A stretch of 13,265 bases of DNA from Verrucomicrobiota bacterium (GCA_023410155.1 JAEYQF010000403.1:1-13265), one strand, 5' to 3'; shown: positions 6,413 to 12,819, counted from the first letter of the stretch. The notes: a model not told the origin generated them from the sequence alone. Program-made: numbers and translations.

Positions 6413-7369
6413 ATGCGTGGCGTGCATAACGCTCCCCGCCGCGTGAATCTCGACCTTCTCCGGTCCTTCTTCGTCATCGCCGAACTCGGCAGCCTCAATC
6501 GTGCGGCGGAGCGGTTGCGGGTGTCGCAATCCACGCTCACGAGGCAGATGCACGCGCTCGAGCACGAGATCGGGGGGCCGGTGTTTGAGCGCAGCTCAAC
6601 CGGCGTGGCGCTCACGGCCACGGGCAACGTATTGCTGGCTTCCGTCCAGCCGGCGCTCGCGCAGCTCGATGGTGCGCTCAGCGAAGCACGGCGGCTCGCG
6701 CGCGGGCAGAGCGACCGGTTGCGCGTGGGGTATTTGGTTTCGGCCGTTTCCGATTACGTGAATCCCGGGCTCGCCGAGCTGCGCAAAGCGCATCCGGAAG
6801 TGAAGGTAAAGATGCTCGATCTTTCGCCCGGCGAGCAGCTCGCGGCGCTGCGAAAAGGAGAGATCGACCTCGCGATCCTCGGAAGCGACGGCGAGACGGT
6901 GAATTGCGAATTCTACGTGCGACGCATCGCCACGGTCCCGGTGTTCGCAGCGCTGGCCGAGACGCACCCGCTCGCGATCCGACCAACGCTCTCGATCGCG
7001 GACTTGAAACGAGAACTCTTCATCGGCGCGGCTGAGGTGGATGTGCCGGGCCACAATCGCTGGATTGTGCGCGTGTGCCGCGCGGCGGGATTTCGTCCGC
7101 GCTTTGTAGGCGACGCCGAGAGCCTCAGCCACGGCCTTTCGATGGTCGTCAGCGAGGAAGCGGTCGGACTTGTGCCGGAGTATGCGACCAAGACCCGAGC
7201 GCCGGGAGTGGTGTTTGTGCCCTTGCGTGATGCCGGCGTGCGCGCCGAGCTGCTACTCGCGTGGCAACGGGGAAAAGTCTCCGCGCCGTTGCGCACCATG
7301 ATCGACGCGATCGCCAACCGCCGCCCGCGAGAGAAAGCGAAACCGTCGCGGCTTGGGTCGGGCCGTTGA
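6413..7369 (+). CDS. LysR-type transcriptional regulator
   Basis: The 318-aa DNA-binding protein has a winged helix-turn-helix at about residues 12-70: L-D-L-L-R-S-F-F-V-I-A-E-L-G-S-L, then R-A-A-E-R-L-R-V-S-Q-S-T-L-T-R-Q, then the wing with V-F-E-R-S. A two-lobed effector domain follows (about 100-300), with L-R-V-G-Y opening it and D-L-A-I-L-G in the first lobe. The start is uncertain: the ATG at 6413 adds ten residues before the usual N-terminus, and the in-frame GTG at 6443 (giving V-N-L-D-L-L) would match many family members. The frame is open back to 5603, but that part is antisense to YceI and is not coding. The last codons (L-G-S-G-R-stop) lie inside a 22-bp repeat unit, so the C-terminal tail is repeat-derived. 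The divergent position suggests control of the YceI group and possibly the dioxygenase. Confidence 0.9.
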   Translation: MRGVHNAPRRVNLDLLRSFFVIAELGSLNRAAERLRVSQSTLTRQMHALEHEIGGPVFERSSTGVALTATGNVLLASVQPALAQLDGALSEARRLARGQSDRLRVGYLVSAVSDYVNPGLAELRKAHPEVKVKMLDLSPGEQLAALRKGEIDLAILGSDGETVNCEFYVRRIATVPVFAALAETHPLAIRPTLSIADLKRELFIGAAEVDVPGHNRWIVRVCRAAGFRPRFVGDAESLSHGLSMVVSEEAVGLVPEYATKTRAPGVVFVPLRDAGVRAELLLAWQRGKVSAPLRTMIDAIANRRPREKAKPSRLGSGR

Positions 7370-7482
7370 GCGCATCGAGTCGGGACCGAGTGCGTCCCGA
7401 GTCGTGCCAAGGTGCGGGCAGGGTCGAGCCCCGGTGCGGCTTGACTCGAGATCGAATGCGGCGTGCGTCGAGCGAGGGTGGG
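7351..7482 (+). repeat. Tandem array of six degenerate 22-bp repeats (locus 2), overlapping the LysR stop
   Basis: Units in exact 22-bp register fall at 7351-7372, 7373-7394, 7395-7416, 7417-7438, 7439-7460 and 7461-7482. The first unit contains the last five LysR codons and its TGA stop. Across these six and the four clear units at 599-686, position 5 is always G, positions 8-10 are always TCG, and positions 20 and 22 are always G; positions 7, 12, 18 and 19 keep the same base in nine of ten. Units here are more diverged from one another than at locus 1. The unit at 7373-7394 matches the one at 643-664 at 19 of 22 positions, and the next unit matches 665-686 at 17 of 22. Past 7482 the register is lost. 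Confidence 0.88.
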
Positions 7483-7528
7483 CGCACTTTGCAATGGGGT
7501 TCGCGCACACTCCGGCAGGTTGCAAGAC

Positions 7529-7555
7529 GGGTGTAGTGCGCGCGGCACTACACCC
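7529..7555. promoter_or_regulatory. Perfect 11-bp inverted repeat upstream of the stress cassette
   Basis: GGGTGTAGTGC (7529-7539) pairs perfectly with GCACTACACCC (7545-7555) around the 5-nt loop GCGCG. It is 46 bp after the second repeat array and 115 bp before the ATG of the first cassette gene. No T-run follows on the + strand, so it is not a standard terminator for the LysR transcript. It could be an operator for the downstream cassette or a structured RNA element. The rest of the 301-bp gap (7483-7528 and 7556-7670) holds no gene and no promoter I can name; an AGGAG at 7646-7650 is too far from the ATG to serve it. Confidence 0.55.
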
Positions 7556-7670
7556 TGAGGGCGGAAGAAATTTTGTTCGCTCAGCCGCAACGCCTTAGGG
7601 CCGGCCGCGGTAATTAGTTGGGCGTGGGAATGACACATGCGAAGCAGGAGACCCTTAACCCATCCCTGCC

Positions 7671-8237
7671 ATGGCCCATCCTGAATCTACTACCACTTCT
7701 TCCTCCACTGCCGAGTCCATCAAAGGCGCCGTCAGCGACGCTACGGCAAAGGTCACTCAGACCGCCAAGGATGTCGCCGCGCGCACCGCGGACAGCGCCA
7801 GCCGCATGGCGAGCGAGCGCAAGACCGAAGCCGCCGACCGGGTCTCCTCGCTGGGTTCCGCGATCCACGAATCTGCGCGCTCACTCGAGGAGCAGGATCC
7901 CAATATCGCGTGGCTCACGCATCAGGCGGCGGACAGCATCGAGCGTGTGGCCGACTACGTGCGGCAGCGGGATCTCGCAACGCTCAGTCACGATGTCGAA
8001 GACTGGGCCCGGCGTCATCCGGTCGCGTTCTTCGGCGGCATGGCAGTGCTGGGTGTCGTGATTGGCGCAGCGGTGAAGACGGCGCGCCGTTCGGCGAGCA
8101 TGGGAACGTCCTCCGGTTGGTCGGAGTTCGAACCGCGTTCGTCCTACGGCAGCGATGAACTCGCTCGCCAGCCCTACTCCTACTCGGAGGCAGGCGGCAG
8201 CACGACTGTCGCTCCGACTGGGGCGGCCGGAATCTAA
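7671..8237 (+). CDS. Membrane-anchored DUF883/nutrient-deprivation-like stress protein
   Basis: The 188-aa protein has a Ser/Thr/Ala-rich, helix-forming N-terminal half (about 10-70, with LEA-like repeats such as A-K-V-T-Q-T-A-K-D-V-A), then S-L-E-E-Q-D-P-N-I-A-W-L-T-H-Q-A-A-D (72-88) and R-R-D-L-type charged helices, one transmembrane helix (about 117-136) opened by R-R-H-P-V-A-F-F-G-G, and a Ser/Tyr/Gly-rich tail. The layout resembles bacterial proteins annotated as nutrient-deprivation-induced or DUF883-like, found with holin-X, DUF3618 and YihY genes. These families are tied to stationary-phase or stress responses and membrane association, but no biochemical activity is established. It is first of four cassette genes; the next starts 23 bp after its stop. 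The ATG at 7671 has no Shine-Dalgarno within 15 bases. Confidence 0.72.
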   Translation: MAHPESTTTSSSTAESIKGAVSDATAKVTQTAKDVAARTADSASRMASERKTEAADRVSSLGSAIHESARSLEEQDPNIAWLTHQAADSIERVADYVRQRDLATLSHDVEDWARRHPVAFFGGMAVLGVVIGAAVKTARRSASMGTSSGWSEFEPRSSYGSDELARQPYSYSEAGGSTTVAPTGAAGI

Positions 8238-8260
8238 CACTCACCGCAACGCCCTGCGTA

Positions 8261-8692
8261 ATGAACACCGATTTTACCACCAACAGCTCGATCGCCGCGC
8301 TCCTTAAGGACCTGCGGGACGAGGCGACCACGCTGCTCCGGCAGCAGGTCGCGCTCGCCAAGGCGGAGATGAAGGAAAACGTTTCCCGCGTCACCAGCCA
8401 CACCGTGAAGATTGTCACAGGCGGGCTGGTGGCGTTCACCGGAGCGATCGTGCTCCTGATTGGTCTGGGCCAGCTCGCCGGCATCGCCTTGGTGGCGGCC
8501 GGACTAAGCGAGACCACAGCGCGCTGGGTCGGCCCGACGCTGCTCGGGCTGATCGTGGCGATCATCGGCTGGGTCATGCTTTCCAAGGCGAAAACCGCGC
8601 TGACCAGCGCGGAAGTCGCGCCGCGCGAGACGATCGAGACGCTTCGCGAAGACAAAAACTGGGCTCAATCCAAAATCCGTAATCCCCAATGA
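8261..8692 (+). CDS. Holin-X/YqjE-type two-helix membrane protein (Phage_holin_3_6)
   Basis: The 143-aa protein fits the putative actinobacterial holin-X/YqjE superfamily (PF07332). Its N-terminal amphipathic helix carries the family-like L-L-R-Q-Q-V-A-L-A-K-A-E-M-K-E (25-39). Two hydrophobic hairpin segments follow at about 52-80 and 88-109, then a cytoplasmic tail ending with the often-seen E-T-I-E-T-L-R-E-D-K-N-W-A. Despite the family name it is not evidence for a prophage: these proteins are chromosomal and commonly sit with DUF883 and DUF3618 genes. Its TGA overlaps the ATG of the DUF3618 gene as ATGA, implying coupled translation. Confidence 0.85.
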   Translation: MNTDFTTNSSIAALLKDLRDEATTLLRQQVALAKAEMKENVSRVTSHTVKIVTGGLVAFTGAIVLLIGLGQLAGIALVAAGLSETTARWVGPTLLGLIVAIIGWVMLSKAKTALTSAEVAPRETIETLREDKNWAQSKIRNPQ

Positions 8693-9660
8693 AACCCGAA
8701 CTTGATCAACCCACCGAGACGCTCCGCTCCGATATCGACAACACGCGCGAGCGCATGGACGAAACGATCGACCGCCTGGGCGACCGCATGCAGGGGCGCC
8801 ACTTGGTCGACGAAGTGATCGGCTTTTTCCGCAGCAGCAGCGAGCCGGGACACCGGGGCGCCGAACTGCGGGACAAGATCACGACCTCCGCTCAGAGCGC
8901 CGCGTCGACCGTCGCGGAGACGGTGAAAGCGCATCCTATCCCGCTCCTGTTGGTGGGGGCCGGCCTGGCTCTCCTCATTTACAAGAGCCGCAAGTCTGCG
9001 CGCGACGACGCTGATTACGCCGAGGATTATTCTGCTTACGACGAGGATCTCTCCGGTCGCGTGCGCATTGGCGTGCCCGCCAGTTCGAGCGAGGCCGAGG
9101 TGGACTATAGCGGCGGCGGTTTTGGCGCGAGTGCCAGCGGCATGGAGAGCAGCTACTCCGGAGAGGCGCAGGGCACCGCCCAGCACATGAAAGAAATGGG
9201 CGCGCAGAAGCTCAGTGCGGTGCGTGATCGCCTTAGTGGCGTGACGAGCCAAGTGCGAGAGCAGGGTCGGCATGTCTACGACCGGACCCGCCAAACCGTA
9301 TCCACCACCGTCGACCACCATCCCATCGCGGTGGGGCTCGGCTGTCTGGCGGCAGGCCTGTTGATTGGCCTGACGGTATCCCCGCCCGACGCCGTCACGC
9401 GGCGAATCGCTCCGACAGTCGACCGCCTGCGGGACCGCGCGATGCAGGCGAAAAACGACCTGATGGAAAAGGGAAAGCGCGTCGCGGACGCGGCGACCCA
9501 GGCGGCGCGCGAAGAGGCGCGCAAACAAGGTCTGACCGCCGAGGCATTGAAATCGGAGGCGGCCGCGGTCGCGCAAAGCGCGCGGGATGCGGCGACGCAA
9601 ACCGCGCGGCAGGAAGGAATCACAACCGGAAACCCTTCGTCACCGACCCCAAGCGTGTGA
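8689..9660 (+). CDS. DUF3618-domain membrane protein with DUF883-like C-terminal half
   Basis: The 323-aa protein opens with the DUF3618 pattern (E-T-L-R-S-D-I-D-N-T-R-E-R-M-D-E-T-I-D-R-L, residues 10-30), followed by an A-S-T-V-A-E-T-V-K-A-H-P segment and a first transmembrane helix (about 83-98). A central acidic and Ser/Gly/Tyr-rich linker (105-160) leads to a second helical region (168-208), a second transmembrane helix opened by D-H-H-P-I-A-V-G-L-G (about 211-229) and a long Ala/Arg/Lys-rich coiled tail (240-310). The second half is like DUF883 (ElaB/YqjD) inner-membrane proteins, which in E. coli associate with ribosomes in stationary phase. Whether that applies here is unknown. It overlaps both neighbours by 4 bp. 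Confidence 0.8.
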   Translation: MKPELDQPTETLRSDIDNTRERMDETIDRLGDRMQGRHLVDEVIGFFRSSSEPGHRGAELRDKITTSAQSAASTVAETVKAHPIPLLLVGAGLALLIYKSRKSARDDADYAEDYSAYDEDLSGRVRIGVPASSSEAEVDYSGGGFGASASGMESSYSGEAQGTAQHMKEMGAQKLSAVRDRLSGVTSQVREQGRHVYDRTRQTVSTTVDHHPIAVGLGCLAAGLLIGLTVSPPDAVTRRIAPTVDRLRDRAMQAKNDLMEKGKRVADAATQAAREEARKQGLTAEALKSEAAAVAQSARDAATQTARQEGITTGNPSSPTPSV

Positions 9661-10763
9661 CAGCGATAACCGGTGCGCCGCTGCCCCAAGCTCGGCGCAC
9701 CGAAAGTTTTCCCTCCGCGTCGGACGAAGAAGAGCCGAAGAGCGCGTCCGCAGGGGCTCCAGCGATGCCGCAGGTAGAGAGCAAGGACACAGACCGGGCT
9801 CGCACGCACGGCAGTGCGCCGGGCGATCGTGGGCGGAGCGCCGAGAGTCCGACGGACGTGCCGGCGCCCGGCTGGAAGGATATCCTGATCCGAACGAAGG
9901 ATGAGGTCGCGAGAGACAACCTCTCCATCGTTGCGGCGGGCGTGGCCTTTTATTGCTTTGTTGCGTTCGTGCCTGCGCTCGGCGCCACCGTTTCGGTTTA
10001 CGCGCTGGTGAACGATCCTGCGTCCGTGCAGGAGCATCTCGCGGTGCTCGCACGCGTCATCCCCGGCGAGGCGATGCCGCTCATCGAGGAGCAGGTGCAG
10101 CGTCTAACCAGTGCGGAAAGCGCCGCGGGCGTGGGCGCGCTCGTGAGCTTCGCGATCGCGCTCTTCGGCAGCTCGGCGGCCGTAAAGGCGCTGATCCAAG
10201 GCCTGAACGTTGCCTACGACGAGGATGAGAAGCGGGGATTCTTCAAACTCCAGATTCTCGGCGTCGTGCTCGCGCTCGGTGCGGTCGTGGGAGCCGTCGT
10301 GGCCCTCGCATTGCTCGCGGTGGCGCCATCGCTGGCGGAATGGATGCATTTGCCGGAAGGCGCGCAGACCTTGATCAACTGGCTGCGGTGGCCGCTGCTC
10401 GCGGGTGCTTTCATGACGACGCTCGCGGTGTTGTATCGGTTTGGGCCGAGCCGTGACGCGCCCCAGTGGAAATGGCTGAGTTGGGGCGCGGCGTTTGCGA
10501 CTGGTCTGTGGATCGCAGGCTCGGCGTTGTTCTCGCTCTATGTCTCCACGCTGGGTAACTACGAGAAGACCTACGGCTCGCTCGGCGCGCTGGTGGTGTT
10601 TCTCTTTTGGTTGTTCATCTCCGCGTTCGCCGTGCTGATCGGAGCGGAACTCAACTCCGAGATGGAGCGACAGACCAAGAAGGATACGACCGAGGGACCC
10701 GAAAAGCCGATGGGCAAGCGTGGAGCGTATTCGGCCGACACTGTGGGCGAGGCGAAAGGCTGA
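9657..10763 (+). CDS. YihY/BrkB-family inner-membrane protein
   Basis: The 368-aa protein belongs to the YihY/virulence factor BrkB family (PF03631). A hydrophilic Ser/Pro/Glu-rich N-terminus (1-72), longer than usual, precedes the conserved core. W-K-D-I-L-I-R-T-K-D-E-V leads into the first helix, followed by A-G-V-A-F-Y-C-F-V-A-F-V-P-A-L, then F-G-S-S-A-A-V-K-A-L-I-Q-G-L-N-V-A-Y (170-187) with the usual E-x-K-R-G-F-F-K, and the signature Y-G-S-L-G-A-L-V-V-F-L-F-W-L and L-I-G-A-E-L-N-S-E at 306-335. About six transmembrane helices are expected. The family's old label as ribonuclease BN is an error, and its role is unresolved (possibly transport or envelope maintenance). It starts at a GTG overlapping the upstream stop as GTGA. 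The gene ends 13 bp before the convergent deoC stop. Confidence 0.92.
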   Translation: MTAITGAPLPQARRTESFPSASDEEEPKSASAGAPAMPQVESKDTDRARTHGSAPGDRGRSAESPTDVPAPGWKDILIRTKDEVARDNLSIVAAGVAFYCFVAFVPALGATVSVYALVNDPASVQEHLAVLARVIPGEAMPLIEEQVQRLTSAESAAGVGALVSFAIALFGSSAAVKALIQGLNVAYDEDEKRGFFKLQILGVVLALGAVVGAVVALALLAVAPSLAEWMHLPEGAQTLINWLRWPLLAGAFMTTLAVLYRFGPSRDAPQWKWLSWGAAFATGLWIAGSALFSLYVSTLGNYEKTYGSLGALVVFLFWLFISAFAVLIGAELNSEMERQTKKDTTEGPEKPMGKRGAYSADTVGEAKG

Positions 10764-10780
10764 GGGTGCGTCTCCCTCAG
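10760..10780. other. Stem-loop containing both convergent stop codons
   Basis: CTGAGGG (10760-10766) and CCCTCAG (10774-10780) form a perfect 7-bp stem with a 7-nt loop. The TGA of the YihY-family gene lies in the left arm, and the complement of the deoC TGA lies in the right arm. No T-run follows either way, so termination by this hairpin alone would be weak. Confidence 0.5.
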
Positions 10781-11559
10781 TAGCCGGGTGCCGAGGGAGA
10801 GCGAGGAGGAGACGTGAGAGCGGCGGCGATATTGGCAGCGCCGGGAGCGCCGCGGCAAATAGCTTCCCGCAGGATCGTCTCGGTCGCAGTGGCGCCGATG
10901 CGGGTGACGCCGAGACTCCGCACTTTCAGGAGATCGTCGAGCGTGCGCACGCCGCCCGCGGCCTTGATCTGCACGGTATCCGAACAATGGAGACGCATGA
11001 GCCGCAGCATGTCCTCGGTCGCGCCGCGATAATTGTAGTCGCCGCCGGGTTGTTTCACAAAGCCGTAGCCGGTTGAGGTTTTTACGAAGGCAACACCGAT
11101 CCCGGAGCAGATCCGGCAGAGGGAGATGATGTTCGGCTCGGCGAGGTAGTCGGTTTCGAAGATGACCTTAAGAATCGCGCCGCGAGCTACGCAGGCGGAA
11201 TTCACCGCGGCGATGTCGGCCGCCACGTAATCGAGATCGCCTCCGAGCACACGTCCGGCGTTGGCGACCATGTCGATCTCGCGGGCGCCTTCCGCGAGGG
11301 CGCGCTCGGTTTCGGCGACTTTGATCTCCGTGTGGTTGTTGCCGTGCGGGAATCCGATCACGGAGCAGACGAGCACGGAAGAGCTCTTTACCCAGGCGGC
11401 GGCCTGCGGCACGTGGTAAGGTTTCACGCAGACGGTCGCGACCTGGTGCCGGACGGCGAGCGCGCAGCCAGCCTCGAGCTGCGCGTCCGTCAGTGTCGGA
11501 TGCAAGAGCGAGTGATCGATCATCTTCGCGAGCTCTGCGACGGTGGGCAGCGAGTTCAT
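10777..11559 (-). CDS. deoC: Deoxyribose-phosphate aldolase
   Basis: This 260-aa class I aldolase (DERA) cleaves 2-deoxy-D-ribose 5-phosphate to glyceraldehyde 3-phosphate and acetaldehyde in deoxynucleoside catabolism. It is a cytoplasmic TIM barrel. Family motifs occur in order: I-D-H-S-L-L-H-P-T near the N-terminus, V-I-G-F-P-H-G (67-73), E-I-D-M-V-A-N with Asp96, Schiff-base Lys160 in F-V-K-T-S-T-G-Y-G, and Lys199 in I-K-A-A-G-G-V-R-T. I chose the ATG at 11557-11559 (M-N-S-L-P-T) because the 20 extra residues of the longer frame look non-coding. No Shine-Dalgarno precedes it. It follows the glycosyltransferase gene by 82 bp on the same strand, but no functional link is evident and no other deo gene is in view. 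The C-terminal S-P-P-R-S-P-S-A-P-G-Y tail is not part of the barrel. Confidence 0.95.
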   Translation of the reverse strand: MNSLPTVAELAKMIDHSLLHPTLTDAQLEAGCALAVRHQVATVCVKPYHVPQAAAWVKSSSVLVCSVIGFPHGNNHTEIKVAETERALAEGAREIDMVANAGRVLGGDLDYVAADIAAVNSACVARGAILKVIFETDYLAEPNIISLCRICSGIGVAFVKTSTGYGFVKQPGGDYNYRGATEDMLRLMRLHCSDTVQIKAAGGVRTLDDLLKVRSLGVTRIGATATETILREAICRGAPGAANIAAALTSPPRSPSAPGY

Positions 11560-11641
11560 GGGGGCAGCGGAGCGACCGTGCATGCGGCCGGCCGCTGGCG
11601 CAAGGTAGCGGGTCCGCAAAATGCGTTGCGCTCAGGGATTC

Positions 11642-12811
11642 TCAGGACGCGACCGCTGCCTTTTGTTCGAGCAAACGCGTGAGCCGGGCTTCGACGTGCA
11701 GCGCGGTTTTGCTCCAGTCACGGACTTCGGCGATGCTGCGCCGGCGCCGCTCCGCGGCATCGGTGCGATGATCGGCGTGTCCGGCCCGGCGCACCGCTTC
11801 GACGAACTCGTCGGCGGACGAGGCGACGTGCACGGCGCCTTGCGGCAGTGTTTCAAGCGATCCGATCGGAGTGGTGACGACTTCGAGTCCGGCAGCGAGA
11901 TACTGGTAGAGTTTCAGTGGATCGATCGCCTGCAGGAGTGGCCCGTTGCCGCTGAAAGGAATCAGTCCGACGGAGTAGTTGATCAGCGTGGTTGCGACGC
12001 GCTCAAACGGGAGCGCGCCGCACCAACGAATATTTCTCGGATGCGCTCGACGCCGCCACGTGCTGCCGCCGGGGCCGTAGAGATCTATCTGCCAGTCGGG
12101 CAGATTCTGCGCGGTATGGAAGAGTAGCTCGCCATCGAACCACTCGTTGAACGTGCCGAGATAGACCGCGTGTTTTTCCTGACGCTGCACAGTCTTGTCG
12201 GTCAGGCCGTAGTCGCGCAGGCGCACACCGTTGGGGATCACTTCGCAGGACGTGACGGCACTGAGTTCTGCAGCCCAGCGCTGAAGAGGGGGCGACACGG
12301 CCCAGATCTCGTCGAAGTCGCCCCGGCGAATCTCGTTCTTGAGCTGCTCCACAACCAGGGGGTGCACGTAGTGCGTGAAACCGTCGGGATTGTCGTTGAG
12401 GCGGAGAACCGACGTGCGCGCGCGGAAATGGCGCCGGAAAAGATGGGTCATCGCGGTGTCGCAGATCACGGCGTCGTAGTTCTTTCGACGAATCCATGAC
12501 GGCGCGAGCGAGGCGAAGAGCCGAAGCTGGGCGCGGTGTTTCCAATAACGGCCGTCGCGCGAAAACGGCGCTCGCAAACAGAACTCGCGCAGGTGGGGCA
12601 GAATGGGGATCGGACGTTCTTGCCCGCCCAATCGCCAGGCGCGGAGAAACCGCGCACGCTTTGTCGGCGAGAAAATCCCGAGCGGATCCACCGGACAGGA
12701 AAAATAGTCGATCTGGTGTCCGTGCTCCGCGAGTTCAGCCGCAATCATCTGCAATCCCAGGCGCGGAGAAAGGCCGAGGAAGGAGGCGTTGCTGAGGACG
12801 GCGAGTTGCAC
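11642..12811 (-). CDS. GT4-like glycosyltransferase
   Basis: The 389-aa protein looks like a GT-B fold, retaining glycosyltransferase acting in surface-polysaccharide or glycolipid synthesis at the cytoplasmic face of the membrane. The N-terminal acceptor domain begins with a short strand (M-Q-L-A-V-L-S), has a second strand with D-A-V-I-C-D-T (113-119), and R-L-N-D-N-P-D-G-F (137-145). The domain switch falls near V-I-P-N-G-V-R-L (191-198). The donor domain has A-V-Y-L-G-T-F-N-E-W (205-214), L-Y-G-P-G-G, and the GT4-type nucleotide-sugar loop D-P-L-K-L-Y-Q-Y-L-A-A-G (297-308), although the usual E-x7-E glutamate is replaced (Tyr-Gln-Tyr). It starts with GTG at 12811, eight bases after the stop of the upstream gene, so the two are probably one operon. 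Donor and acceptor cannot be told from sequence. Confidence 0.8.
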   Translation of the reverse strand: MQLAVLSNASFLGLSPRLGLQMIAAELAEHGHQIDYFSCPVDPLGIFSPTKRARFLRAWRLGGQERPIPILPHLREFCLRAPFSRDGRYWKHRAQLRLFASLAPSWIRRKNYDAVICDTAMTHLFRRHFRARTSVLRLNDNPDGFTHYVHPLVVEQLKNEIRRGDFDEIWAVSPPLQRWAAELSAVTSCEVIPNGVRLRDYGLTDKTVQRQEKHAVYLGTFNEWFDGELLFHTAQNLPDWQIDLYGPGGSTWRRRAHPRNIRWCGALPFERVATTLINYSVGLIPFSGNGPLLQAIDPLKLYQYLAAGLEVVTTPIGSLETLPQGAVHVASSADEFVEAVRRAGHADHRTDAAERRRRSIAEVRDWSKTALHVEARLTRLLEQKAAVAS

Positions 12812-12819
12812 GGCGAGCG

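Noticed and set aside
6413..6427. ATGC...GCAT dyad at the LysR start as a LysR box
   Set aside because: The arms are only four bases and it overlaps the coding start; it does not fit a T-N11-A dyad well.
599..7482. CRISPR array
   Set aside because: Units are contiguous at 22 bp with no unique spacers, are too degenerate for CRISPR repeats, and no cas gene is present.
8261..8692. Prophage evidence from the holin-like gene
   Set aside because: The holin-X/YqjE superfamily is chromosomal in most cases, and no endolysin, integrase or structural phage gene is nearby.
11584..11595. 12-bp palindrome GCGGCCGGCCGC between the glycosyltransferase and deoC genes
   Set aside because: It is pure GC in a GC-rich genome, where such short palindromes arise often. 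There is no T-run and no second site.
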